Shown in pieces: positions 28,656 through 37,489 of a stretch of 64,000 nucleotides of DNA (position 1 is the first letter of the stretch; each line of letters opens with the position of its first letter). Origin of the DNA: Pyrinomonadaceae bacterium (GTDB lineage: Bacteria; Acidobacteriota; Blastocatellia; Pyrinomonadales; Pyrinomonadaceae). The notes under the pieces are model-generated. The model was not told where the DNA came from. It did not search any database and worked only from the letters and a program-made list of their open reading frames with translations. The stretch lies in assembly GCA_021463165.1 (NCBI GenBank), contig JAJTWY010000001.1, positions 1 to 64,000 of the forward strand, read 5' to 3'. The translations under genes and the position numbers were made by a program.

Positions 28656-30076
28656 GGCACAATGGCCTCGCCCACGACCAACGCACTGAGAAAGCTGTCG
28701 CGGATCGGCTTGTCGAGGAACAGCCTCGTGTGAGTGCCGCAGGCGAAGAATGTCGATCTGAAATCTATTTTCGGGATCTCCGGTTTACCATCGATCGAGC
28801 TTTCGGCGAGCAGCGAACGCTGGGTGACGCGCCCGTCGCCGAGGGCGTAGATCACACCCTTCACCTCGTCCTTTTTTACTTGGCTACCATCAGAACGCCT
28901 GAAATCGCGAGCGCTCAGGATAGTCGTCCACTCGTTCTTCTTTTTGTCACGGACGAGGATCGCAGCATTGAGTGTGTCATTGCAATTTCCGCCGAATCCG
29001 TAGATCTCGATCGGGATGTTGGTGACCGGCGCATCTAATGCGAGATTGAACCTTCTGGCCCTCTCGAGGGCCGCGGCGAAGTAGGCCTTAACCTGCGCGT
29101 ACGTGGTCTTCGATAACAATTTGTCGTCAACATTGCCATTCTTCGCCGGCGGTACCGGTTTTATCGAAGGATCCTTTTTGGCAAGCTGCGCCGCATCTTT
29201 CAACTTTCCGAGAAATTTCGGATCGCTCAATGCACCCCAGCGGTACTTAAGCCAAGTGTCAATATTGTATAGATCGACGCTGACCGGCTCGAAATTCTCA
29301 TCAAGAAACCGCGCGAATGGCTGATGCGGCATCAATTGAAATGAGGACGGAATGGACATTACATCCTCAGGGCGCAGATCATCGACGAACGGCAGCTTGC
29401 GGTCGGCAACTATCGGATAGCCGTTGATGAAGGCCTCAAACGAATTCATCGAGCCCTCATTCGGTGTCCCGAAAAGCATCAGCTTGCGGATGTGTTCGGC
29501 ACCCGCCCACGTCGGCGACGGCTCGTTGCTCGGCTCAGCACCACCGTACATTGCGGCGTAGCGGGCGACCAGGCCGCCCATCGAGTGGGCAATGATGTCG
29601 AATTTTAGCTCGGGATCCTTAAGGGTTCGTTTGACCGCCGTCATCTTCTGCATCAGAAGCCGGGCGCTCTCGACGTTGTCTCGACGCCAGTCGTAGCCGA
29701 AAACGTAGAAGACATCCTCGGCAATGGGCTTATCCCATGTCGCTTCGGTGTAGCCGCTATCCCTGAGCTCATCGAGCAAGGTCTGATAAACCTCGACGTC
29801 GGGCAGTATCGACAGCTCGACCTTTCGAATAATATCCGTCGCGATGAGGCTGTCGCGGTTCGAGGCCAGGTTTGTCGACGTCATCGGCAGCCGGAGATCA
29901 TCCTCTTTGTCGCGCTTGATATTGAACCAGACGGTCTTGCCCGCGGCATTTATCAGGTTCGATCCGGTGACGCCCGGGATGACGATCACCGGCGGCTTGC
30001 CGCTTTCCTGCGCAGTCGCGACCCCGACCAGGGCAAGCAGGATGAGAGAGATGAAAGTGATCCGAAAAAGATGCAT
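28652..30076 (-). CDS. Exported LCAT-like lipase/acyltransferase
   Basis: 474 residues from the ATG at 30076, which opens a signal peptide (MHLFRITFISLILLALVGVA...); a GTG at 30097 is an alternative start. PPVIVIPGVTGSNL is the oxyanion-side motif and DIIAHSMGGLVARYAAM carries the nucleophile Ser (about residue 165). LMLFGTPNEGS, YIFGYDWR-like FGYDWRRDN and the closing ACGTHTRLF with His match the lecithin:cholesterol acyltransferase/phospholipase family of alpha/beta hydrolases. It likely acts on lipids or esters outside the cytoplasmic membrane. Convergent with the protease gene. Confidence 0.85.
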   Translation of the reverse strand: MHLFRITFISLILLALVGVATAQESGKPPVIVIPGVTGSNLINAAGKTVWFNIKRDKEDDLRLPMTSTNLASNRDSLIATDIIRKVELSILPDVEVYQTLLDELRDSGYTEATWDKPIAEDVFYVFGYDWRRDNVESARLLMQKMTAVKRTLKDPELKFDIIAHSMGGLVARYAAMYGGAEPSNEPSPTWAGAEHIRKLMLFGTPNEGSMNSFEAFINGYPIVADRKLPFVDDLRPEDVMSIPSSFQLMPHQPFARFLDENFEPVSVDLYNIDTWLKYRWGALSDPKFLGKLKDAAQLAKKDPSIKPVPPAKNGNVDDKLLSKTTYAQVKAYFAAALERARRFNLALDAPVTNIPIEIYGFGGNCNDTLNAAILVRDKKKNEWTTILSARDFRRSDGSQVKKDEVKGVIYALGDGRVTQRSLLAESSIDGKPEIPKIDFRSTFFACGTHTRLFLDKPIRDSFLSALVVGEAIVP

Positions 30077-30213
30077 GATCGGGCCGGGAAATGTCACAGA
30101 TCGCCCCGCGAACTAAGATAACAAGTCCTCTTTTAGGATAGCTTTTCAGGCTAAACCGATGCAATATAGGTCTTATTCGGAAGTCCGAATGTTAACGGAC
30201 GTTTCCGTCGTCT

Positions 30214-30828
30214 ATGGAACTAACTGTCGCTATCACCGGTGCTTCGGGGTCGATATACGCTCGCAGAACGCTGGAGCTTCTGGCCGGGTGCAACGCAGTT
30301 GAGACGATCAACCTGATCATGTCTGGAACTGCGGCGACCGTGGCCCAGCTCGAACTCGGTGTGAATCTGAAGGAACCGGACATGTCGAAGATAAATGCGT
30401 GGCTCGACCTTGAACCGGAATCGCGGAAGGTTCGCCTGTGGCGGCTCGACAATTTTGCGGCAAAGCCATCGTCCGGGTCGAACAAACAGGCTGGAATGAT
30501 AGTCGTGCCATGCTCGATGGGAACGCTCGGGGCGATAGCCTCGGGCGCGGGCACGAACCTAATCCACCGCGCGGCCGATGTCTGCCTGAAAGAGCGAAGA
30601 AAGCTCGTGCTCGTTCCGCGCGAAACGCCATACAATGCCATACACCTCGAAAACATGCTCAAATTGACGCACGCCGGAGCTACGATACTGCCGGCGAGCC
30701 CCGGTTTCTATCATCGGCCACGTTCGATCGATGAGTTGGTCGAGCATTTGTGTTTTCGCATCCTCGACCAGTTTGATCTTCCGCATTCAAAGAAGACCCA
30801 GTGGACGGGCGACGAGGTCGCCGAATAA
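30214..30828 (+). CDS. ubiX: UbiX-type flavin prenyltransferase
   Basis: 204 residues. VAITGASGSIYARRTLELL at the N-terminus, SNKQAGMIVVPCSMGTLGAIASG, NLIHRAADVCLKERRKLVLVPRETPYN and PASPGFYHRP are the UbiX/Pad1 motifs. The enzyme prenylates FMN to make the cofactor of UbiD-type decarboxylases. MqnD lies three genes downstream, so here it may serve the UbiD-like decarboxylase of the futalosine menaquinone pathway (an MqnM role), but no ubiD is in the window. Four bp separate it from the next gene, so an operon is likely. Confidence 0.92.
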   Translation: MELTVAITGASGSIYARRTLELLAGCNAVETINLIMSGTAATVAQLELGVNLKEPDMSKINAWLDLEPESRKVRLWRLDNFAAKPSSGSNKQAGMIVVPCSMGTLGAIASGAGTNLIHRAADVCLKERRKLVLVPRETPYNAIHLENMLKLTHAGATILPASPGFYHRPRSIDELVEHLCFRILDQFDLPHSKKTQWTGDEVAE

Positions 30829-30832
30829 AACT

Positions 30833-31495
30833 ATGAGACGTCTGATCGCTATCGCCATTCTCCTTATCACCTCCGCCGGCATTGGGTTCGGTCAGGAAAA
30901 GTTCGTCAAGCCCGTCGATGAGGGAGCAAAAGACCCGTCGTTCCTCGCATTTCGAAAACGCGCGATAGCCGCGGCTGAGCGTAAGGATGCGAACTTCATC
31001 TATTCGATAATAGACCCGCGCATAAAGAACGGTTTTGGGGGAAATGACGGGATCGCCAATTTCAAGCGAGAGTGGAAGCTGACCTCAAAGAAGAGCGAAT
31101 TCTGGGCTGAGTTTTTAGCCGTTATGCGGAATGGCGGCACATTTTCTGATCGCGGCACAACTTTCACCGCTCCTTACACATTCAGTTCGTGGCCGGACGA
31201 TATTGACGGTTTCGAGTACCACGCGATCTTTGGGAACAACGTGAACCTCCGCAAGGAGCCCGACCTTAAAGCCCCGGTCATTGCCCAACTGTCTTATAAT
31301 GTCGTCGAGATCCAGCCGGAAACGGTACCCAAGAGCGGCAAGTCAGAATATCCGGGATGGTGGCTGATCAAAACGCTCGGGGGCCTAAGCGGTTACGTAA
31401 GGCAGGAATATGTGCGCAGCCATATCGATTACCGCGCTGGATTCACAAAACGGCGCGGGGTTTGGAAAATGGATTTTTTCCTCGCCGGCGACTAA
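30833..31495 (+). CDS. Exported SH3-domain protein
   Basis: 220 residues from the ATG at 30833, 4 bp after the ubiX stop. Signal peptide MRRLIAIAILLITSAGIGFGQ. The middle (FLAFRKRAIAAAERKDANFI) resembles an uncharacterised N-terminal helical unit, and about residues 138-200 form a bacterial SH3 domain (NVNLRKEPDLKAPVIAQLSYNVVE... GYVRQEYVRS). Bacterial SH3 domains commonly bind peptidoglycan or peptides. The role in this menaquinone-adjacent run is unclear. Confidence 0.82.
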   Translation: MRRLIAIAILLITSAGIGFGQEKFVKPVDEGAKDPSFLAFRKRAIAAAERKDANFIYSIIDPRIKNGFGGNDGIANFKREWKLTSKKSEFWAEFLAVMRNGGTFSDRGTTFTAPYTFSSWPDDIDGFEYHAIFGNNVNLRKEPDLKAPVIAQLSYNVVEIQPETVPKSGKSEYPGWWLIKTLGGLSGYVRQEYVRSHIDYRAGFTKRRGVWKMDFFLAGD

Positions 31496-31496
31496 C

Positions 31497-32252
31497 ATGA
31501 CCGATACTGTCTCACGATTTTCAGACCGCGTTGCAAACTACGTAAAATACCGGCCGCATTATCCGGCCGAGGTCATCGCACACCTGAGAAATACCTGCGG
31601 TTTAACGGCCGCGATGGCCGTGGCGGACATCGGTTGTGGAACCGGCATTTCCTCGAAGCCTTTTCTCGAAAACGGCAACCTGGTTTACGGTGTCGAGCCG
31701 AACGCTGCAATGCGTGAAGCCGCGGCCGAATACCTTTGCGAATTCGGGAACTTCAGGATCGTTGACGGAACCTCAGCCGCAACAGGGCTTCCCGACCAGT
31801 CAGTTGATCTTGTTTTCGCGGGTCAGGCATTCCACTGGTTCGAACCCGCGAGTGCGCGGATCGAATTCAAAAGGATCCTGCGTCCGGGCGGCCACATCGT
31901 CCTCGCGTGGAACGAGCGCCGGCTCGACGCCGACGCCTTTCATGTCGAATATGAGGATCTCCTTTTGAGGTATGGCAAAGACTACCAGAACGTCAGGCAC
32001 GAGAACGTCGATCAGGAACGGCTCGGTGACTTTTTCCAGCAAAACTATTCTGCGGCCACGTTTCCGAACCACCAGGACTTCGATCTCGACGGGTTGCGAG
32101 GCCGAATGCTTTCTTCCTCATACATGCCGAACGAAGCAGATGACGTTTATCCCACAATGATCAAAGACTTGCAGACCCTGTTTGCCAAACATACCGAAAA
32201 CGGTAGAATAAGGGTTTTGTATGACACCAATGTCTACATTTCCTCCGTGTAA
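31497..32252 (+). CDS. Class I SAM-dependent methyltransferase
   Basis: 251 residues from the ATG at 31497, directly after the SH3 gene stop. FSDRVANYVKYRPHYP is a typical opening of this group; VADIGCGTGISSKPFL (about residues 42-57) is SAM motif I, GVEPNAAM motif II, and FHWFEPASARIEFKRILRPGG the later motif. It resembles yeast-type trans-aconitate methyltransferase-like and small-molecule methyltransferases; the substrate is unknown. The neighbouring MqnD starts 3 bp after its stop, but futalosine-route menaquinone methylation is normally done by MenG/UbiE, which this does not clearly match. Confidence 0.85.
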   Translation: MTDTVSRFSDRVANYVKYRPHYPAEVIAHLRNTCGLTAAMAVADIGCGTGISSKPFLENGNLVYGVEPNAAMREAAAEYLCEFGNFRIVDGTSAATGLPDQSVDLVFAGQAFHWFEPASARIEFKRILRPGGHIVLAWNERRLDADAFHVEYEDLLLRYGKDYQNVRHENVDQERLGDFFQQNYSAATFPNHQDFDLDGLRGRMLSSSYMPNEADDVYPTMIKDLQTLFAKHTENGRIRVLYDTNVYISSV

Positions 32253-32255
32253 GGT

Positions 32256-33116
32256 ATGGCAGTAAACGCTAACGAAACTCCCGGCACCCGTAAGATCACA
32301 GTTGCACATTCGCCCGATTCGGACGATGCATTTATGTTTTACGGGCTTGCGACGAACAAGCTCGAAACCGGCAACCTCAAGTTCGAGCATACGCTCAAGG
32401 ACATCCAAAGCCTGAATGAAGATGCCCGCAACGGCGTCTTTGATGTCACGGCCATCTCTTTCCACGCCTACGCATATGTTGCGGACAAATACGCCTTGCT
32501 TCCACACGGGGCAAGCATCGGCGACAAATACGGGCCGATAGTGGTATCGCGAGAACCGCGCTCGAAAAACGACATTGGTTCGATGAAGATCGCCGTTCCG
32601 GGCGAGTTGACCAGCGCATATCTGGCATTGAAGATATTCGATCCGGATTTTGAACACGTCGTCGTCCCATTTGACCAGATCATAGACACGGTCTTGAAGG
32701 GCGATGCCGATGCCGGCCTCCTCATCCACGAAGGACAGCTTTTCTATAGCCAGAAAGGCCTATTGAAGGTGCTCGACCTCGGCGAATGGTGGCACGAGAA
32801 GACAGGCCTCCCGCTGCCGATGGGTGGGAATGTCATCCGCCGCGACCTGGGCCGCGAACTGATGCAGCAAGTCTCAAAATACCTGCATCGCAGCATCGCA
32901 TATTCGATGGATCATCGTGAAGATGCTCTTACGTATGCAATGCAATTCGCGCGTGATATGCAGCCGGAACTCGCCGACCGTTTCGTTGCGATGTGGGTGA
33001 ACGATCTGACGCTCGACTATGGCGACCGCGGGCGTAAAGCCGTTCGGCTGTTGCTTGAAGAAGGGTTCAAGGCAGGGATCATTCCGCATCCGGTGGACGT
33101 CGAATTCGTCGAGTAG
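32256..33116 (+). CDS. mqnD: 1,4-dihydroxy-6-naphthoate synthase MqnD
   Basis: 286 residues. [19 protein letters not shown] is the MqnD opening; [55 protein letters not shown] and [16 protein letters not shown] follow the family closely. The enzyme converts cyclic dehypoxanthinyl futalosine to 1,4-dihydroxy-6-naphthoate, so this organism makes menaquinone by the futalosine route. Periplasmic-binding-protein fold but no signal peptide, as expected. An intrinsic terminator follows at 33138. Confidence 0.93.
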   Translation: MAVNANETPGTRKITVAHSPDSDDAFMFYGLATNKLETGNLKFEHTLKDIQSLNEDARNGVFDVTAISFHAYAYVADKYALLPHGASIGDKYGPIVVSREPRSKNDIGSMKIAVPGELTSAYLALKIFDPDFEHVVVPFDQIIDTVLKGDADAGLLIHEGQLFYSQKGLLKVLDLGEWWHEKTGLPLPMGGNVIRRDLGRELMQQVSKYLHRSIAYSMDHREDALTYAMQFARDMQPELADRFVAMWVNDLTLDYGDRGRKAVRLLLEEGFKAGIIPHPVDVEFVE

Positions 33117-33137
33117 CCGCCGAACACGCATTTTTTG

Positions 33138-33176
33138 AATGCCGCTCGGATCAGAGCCGGGCGGCATTTTGCTTTT
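33138..33176 (+). terminator. Intrinsic terminator after mqnD
   Basis: AATGCCGCTCGG and CCGGGCGGCATT form a 12-bp stem with one wobble pair and a 7-base loop, followed by TTGCTTTT. Confidence 0.8.
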
Positions 33177-33243
33177 CCGTTTGCTGCAAACTTTCCACCC
33201 GCCGATTGCATCTATCCGGAGGTATATCGATAATCTTGTAACG

Positions 33244-34068
33244 ATGAAGAACACGATTTTGGTCATTGCGATGGTTATCGCGTCGTTCTTGCAAGCCGCA
33301 GGCCAGCAGGTCGACCGAGTGGTCAGGAAGGAGCTGAGCCAGCAGGAGATCGACCGTATAATCGCCAAGTTCACTGCGAACGAAGGTGATTTTCGCGAGG
33401 CGTTGACCAGCTATGTGTTCAATCGTTATGCGACCGTCAACACGATCGGCCTTGGCGGACAGATAACGGGAACCTATCGGCGCGACTCTTTTATGACGTT
33501 CACGTCGGACGGAAGGCGGTTCGAGCGGATCCTCTTTGCACCGATCGCGACCACGCCGCCCGGAATGGTGACACCCGAGGATCTGGAAGACCTTGGCGGG
33601 GTCAACCCCTTCGCCCTTGAGCCGTCACGAACTTCGCAATATAACTTCACGTATGTCGGGGTCGAGAAAATCGACGAACTTTCGCTTTACGTCTTCGATA
33701 TCCGGCCAAAGGTGATGCCGGATCCAAAAAAGACCAAGGATCGAATGTTCGTCGGCCGTGTTTGGGTCGATGTTGACGACCTGATGCTCGTCAAATCAAA
33801 AGGCAAGGGAGTTCCTGAGACCAAAGACAATAAGTTCCCGATCGTCGAAACGACCCGGGAACAGATAGACGGGAAATACTGGTTCCCGACCGATGCACGG
33901 GCCGATGATGAGCTGGTCTTCGACAATGGGAGCGTCTTGAAAATACGGATGCGGGTTCGATATACCGACTATAAGCTTGGCAGGACTGAGGTACGCATCC
34001 TCGATGACGACCCGACACCCACGCCTACGCCGACTCCGAAGCCTACGCCGAACCCCGAGCCGCTTTAG
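33244..34068 (+). CDS. Exported protein with Pro/Thr-rich tail, unknown
   Basis: 274 residues from the ATG at 33244 (the frame is open upstream through the terminator, which rules out the longer form). Signal peptide MKNTILVIAMVIASFLQAAGQ. The body is beta-rich, with EKIDELSLYVFDIRPK, RMFVGRVWVDVDDLMLVKSKG and YWFPTDARADDELVF, a pattern like outer-membrane-lipoprotein-sorting (LolA/LolB-like) folds that acidobacteria carry in many copies. The C-terminus ends in a PTPTPTPKPTPNP repeat. Likely periplasmic; no specific role. Stop codon interlocks with plsC (34065-34068). Confidence 0.78.
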   Translation: MKNTILVIAMVIASFLQAAGQQVDRVVRKELSQQEIDRIIAKFTANEGDFREALTSYVFNRYATVNTIGLGGQITGTYRRDSFMTFTSDGRRFERILFAPIATTPPGMVTPEDLEDLGGVNPFALEPSRTSQYNFTYVGVEKIDELSLYVFDIRPKVMPDPKKTKDRMFVGRVWVDVDDLMLVKSKGKGVPETKDNKFPIVETTREQIDGKYWFPTDARADDELVFDNGSVLKIRMRVRYTDYKLGRTEVRILDDDPTPTPTPTPKPTPNPEPL

Positions 34069-34913
34069 TGCGCGGCCAACTCGTCCGCGATCGCCTGCCG
34101 TGTTTGCAGCAGCAGGTCCATGACGTCGTCGGCATTCTTACCCGCCGTGTCGATAGGCGGAAGCAGGCTCATTTCGATCTCGCCGCTGAAGGCAACTCCG
34201 GCCTTTTTCCCCATCATCCAGTCGGTATTCCGGATCGCGACGGGTACGATCGGCGCTCCGGTCTGGATGGCAAGATGGAACGCTCCCTTCTTGAATGGCA
34301 GCAGTTTACCGGGCATCGCCCTGGTTCCCTCGACAAAAACGCCAAATGAATAGCCCTTCTCCATCACCTCACGGGCTTTCTCCATCGAACGGAGGGCCCG
34401 CTCGGGATTCGAACGGTCGATGGCGATAATGTGGACAAAGCTCATCCCCTGCCCGAGCACCGGCACCTTCAGCAGTTCTTTTTTCGCGACCAGGCCCATT
34501 TTCTTGCCGGTAAAGAAAAAAAGCGTCGCCGTGTCCAGATAGGACCGGTGGTTCGAGGCAAAGACATACGACCTATCGGGATCGAGATGCTCAATGCCCG
34601 AGACCCTGACCTTGGCCCCGCAGGCGGCAAGCCAGGTTTTAGCTCCCCAACGGGCCAGCGGATACAGGTTCTCCCGACGGTTGGCGATCCACAGAACTAT
34701 CAGCGACGGCGTGGCGATAAACAGTAGGAGAATACCGGCGACGAACCAGCACCACCAATAGCGAATTTTCCCGGCAACCCGTGATTTGCTAGACTCAAGT
34801 ACAGGAAACCTCAACAATTTGTTTTCGGCCGCCGCGGTCGCCGATCCATCGACAGTCCCCGCGGCCTCAGTATCGGCAACACTATGAATCTGTATCTTGT
34901 CAGTCGCCTTCAT
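34065..34913 (-). CDS. plsC: 1-acyl-sn-glycerol-3-phosphate acyltransferase
   Basis: 282 residues. NHRSYLD (H122, D127) is the HxxxxD catalytic motif, FVEGTRA at about 187-193 the substrate-binding block, and GAPIVPVAIRNTD the last block. A membrane helix at about 52-76 anchors it. It makes phosphatidic acid from lysophosphatidate. The first 45 residues are polar and poorly conserved-looking; the start ATG at 34913 is only 9 bp from the divergent peptidase start, so a later start is possible. Convergent stop overlap with the gene on the left. Confidence 0.9.
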   Translation of the reverse strand: MKATDKIQIHSVADTEAAGTVDGSATAAAENKLLRFPVLESSKSRVAGKIRYWWCWFVAGILLLFIATPSLIVLWIANRRENLYPLARWGAKTWLAACGAKVRVSGIEHLDPDRSYVFASNHRSYLDTATLFFFTGKKMGLVAKKELLKVPVLGQGMSFVHIIAIDRSNPERALRSMEKAREVMEKGYSFGVFVEGTRAMPGKLLPFKKGAFHLAIQTGAPIVPVAIRNTDWMMGKKAGVAFSGEIEMSLLPPIDTAGKNADDVMDLLLQTRQAIADELAAH

Positions 34914-34922
34914 CTAAAGGGA

Positions 34923-37298
34923 ATGCGCAGATCGCTGCTTTTTTCGTCTTTCTCGTTGTTCATCATTCTACTTTTTTCATACGGACTTGTCGCTCAGGCA
35001 CCGTCACCTCAGTCAGTGCTTGGGTTCTATCCGACGACCGACAAAACCATCGCAGATTGGGGACAGATCACGGACTATTTTGCAAAGCTCGATAAGGGAA
35101 GCTCGAAGGTGGCCGTAAAGGAAATTGGCAAATCGACCAAGGGGAGGCCATTGATCGTCGCCTTCATCTCCTCGCCCGGGAACATCAAGAACCTCGAGAA
35201 GTATCAGCGCATCTCAGCAAAACTTGCCGACCCTCGGAACATCGTAAGCGAAAAGGAGCTTGACGAATTGATCAGGACGGGAAAGACGATCGTGTCGATT
35301 TCGTGTTCGATCCACTCGACCGAGATAGTTGCGTCGCAGATGTCGATGAACCTCGCCTACGAACTTGCGACGGCGAATGACCCGGATACTAAAGAGATCC
35401 TGGAAAACACGATCCTCCTGCTCATCCCGTCGTCCAACCCCGATGGTATCGACATAGTCGCCGACTGGTACCGGAAAACGCTTGGCACCAAGTCCGAAGG
35501 CACCTCGCCGCCTGAGCTTTATCACCATTACGCCGGACACGACAATAACCGCGACTGGTTCATGCTGAATCTCGTCGAGACACAGGCCATCACACAATTT
35601 TACTGGCAGGAGTGGTTTCCGCAGTTCGTCTACGATGTTCATCAGCAGGGCCAGAACGGTTCGAGATTTACGATCCCACCATTCTTCGATCCGCCAAATC
35701 CGAGAATTCCGCCGTCGCTGCTTCGGGACGTCGGCCTGACGGGATACAAGATGGCCGCCGATCTGCAGGCGAAGAACATCGCGGGGGTCGCGACGAATTC
35801 CAGCTACGATACGTGGTGGCACGGTGGGTTTCGCTCGGCGCCATATTTTCACAATTCGATAGGGATACTGTCCGAAGCCGCGAGCGCAAATCTGATGTCG
35901 CCTACCACCGTAACGCGAGAGCAGTTGAGTCGCGGACGCGGAAGGGGCCTTAACTCGGTCCTCGATAACGCAACGAATTTCCCTGACCCGTGGAAAGGCG
36001 GTGCGTGGCGCCCGGCTGATATCGCTCAGATCGAAATGACGGCCGCCCGCAGTCTGCTGCAGCTAGCTGCGAAATATCGCCCTCGCTTCCTTCGCAATTT
36101 TTATGATCTCGGCAAAGCGAATCTGACCCGTGTCAAGGACGACCCCGTAGCGTTCATCATTCCTGCAGGCCAGCCGAACGCCGGTACCGTTTCGCGGTTT
36201 CTCGAGATCCTGATGGCTCAGGGGATGGAGATCCACGAGATGAAGCAGGAGCTCTACGTAAAACATGAGAAAGAGCTGCCCGGCTATCACGAGCTGCCGC
36301 TCGGCAGTTTTCTCGTCTTCGTGAATCAACCCCAGAAGAACAATGTTCTAAGCCTGTTCGAAAAGCAGGTTTATCCCGACCGCCGCGGAGCGAACGGCGA
36401 GGCCGAGCAGCCGTATGACGTTGCAGGTTGGACGCTGCCGCTTCAGATGGGCGTTGAATACGAGACGATCTGGGAGATCCGCGATCTCGAAAACGACCGC
36501 CGGACACTAAAACGGGTCGAAACACTCGATCAGGCACGTGAGGTAATGAATCTAGGGCCGCAGGTCGAGCCGTTCGCAAAGCTCGCGAACCCCCTGAAGA
36601 CCGCGCCGAGGATAGGGTTATACAAAGGCAGCGGCGGTTCGATGGACGAGGGCTGGACGCGCCTCGTCTTCGATAGCTTTCAGATCCCGTATCGCTCGGT
36701 ATCCGAAAAGGACATGAGGGCCGGCGACCTGCCGGTTGACGTTCTGATACTCCCGGCCGATAGCGAGAACACCATCTTCCGCGGGCTTAGCGCGGACCGG
36801 TATCCTGCTGAGATATCAGGCGGTATTGGTGAGCAGGGCGTCGAAAATCTCAAGAAATTCGTGTCAAATGGCGGAAAACTAGTCTGTTTTGACGACTCAT
36901 GTGCGCTTGTGATAAAGCGATTTGAGCTTCCTTTGAAAAACGTGGTCGCCGGCCTCCGGCGGAATGAATTCTACAACCCGGGCTCGATCGTAAAGTTAGA
37001 GGTCGATCGTAACCACGCCCTTGCCAAGGAAATGCACGAGAACGTCGCCGCGTATTTCACAAACAGCTCCGCATTCGAGGTAACCGCCGAGAACCGCGTC
37101 AATGTCGTCGCTAAGTACGCCCAGAAGAACGCCCTGCTCTCGGGCTGGATGCTTGGCGAGAAGTTCATTAACGGTAAGGCCGCTTTGGTGGAAACGGCCT
37201 ACGGCAGTGGGAAGATAGTCCTATTCGGGTTCAGGCCGCAGCACCGTGGACAGTCGTGGGCGACGTTTCCGTTCATTTTTAACGCACTGGAAAAGTAA
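34923..37298 (+). CDS. Exported M14 family zinc carboxypeptidase-like protein
   Basis: 791 residues from the ATG at 34923, with AAAGGGA just upstream and a signal peptide (MRRSLLFSSFSLFIILLFSYG). HSTE in SCSIHSTEIVASQM is the HxxE zinc motif, YDVHQQGQNGSRF carries the third ligand His, NPDGIDIV and GILSEAAS the substrate and catalytic Glu regions. This is the large acidobacterial/bacteroidotal M14 type with a C-terminal glutamine-amidotransferase-like part (RIGLYKGSGG, VDVLILPADSENT). Predicted periplasmic or secreted peptidase. Confidence 0.88.
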   Translation: MRRSLLFSSFSLFIILLFSYGLVAQAPSPQSVLGFYPTTDKTIADWGQITDYFAKLDKGSSKVAVKEIGKSTKGRPLIVAFISSPGNIKNLEKYQRISAKLADPRNIVSEKELDELIRTGKTIVSISCSIHSTEIVASQMSMNLAYELATANDPDTKEILENTILLLIPSSNPDGIDIVADWYRKTLGTKSEGTSPPELYHHYAGHDNNRDWFMLNLVETQAITQFYWQEWFPQFVYDVHQQGQNGSRFTIPPFFDPPNPRIPPSLLRDVGLTGYKMAADLQAKNIAGVATNSSYDTWWHGGFRSAPYFHNSIGILSEAASANLMSPTTVTREQLSRGRGRGLNSVLDNATNFPDPWKGGAWRPADIAQIEMTAARSLLQLAAKYRPRFLRNFYDLGKANLTRVKDDPVAFIIPAGQPNAGTVSRFLEILMAQGMEIHEMKQELYVKHEKELPGYHELPLGSFLVFVNQPQKNNVLSLFEKQVYPDRRGANGEAEQPYDVAGWTLPLQMGVEYETIWEIRDLENDRRTLKRVETLDQAREVMNLGPQVEPFAKLANPLKTAPRIGLYKGSGGSMDEGWTRLVFDSFQIPYRSVSEKDMRAGDLPVDVLILPADSENTIFRGLSADRYPAEISGGIGEQGVENLKKFVSNGGKLVCFDDSCALVIKRFELPLKNVVAGLRRNEFYNPGSIVKLEVDRNHALAKEMHENVAAYFTNSSAFEVTAENRVNVVAKYAQKNALLSGWMLGEKFINGKAALVETAYGSGKIVLFGFRPQHRGQSWATFPFIFNALEK

Positions 37299-37489
37299 TT
37301 GGTTCGTTGCGTCAGTACATCGGCTAAAAATCGAACCTTCTCGAAGCCCGGCCACCGGATTCGGGCGGATGATCTCTGTTTCCAAGCGCCTGGAAAGCCT
37401 TGGTTTCACGAAGAGATCCCGCGCGCCGAAACGCCCGCGCCGTCAGAAGAACCTTTCTCTCTTCGAGGCCAATGTTCTATACTTGCCTC

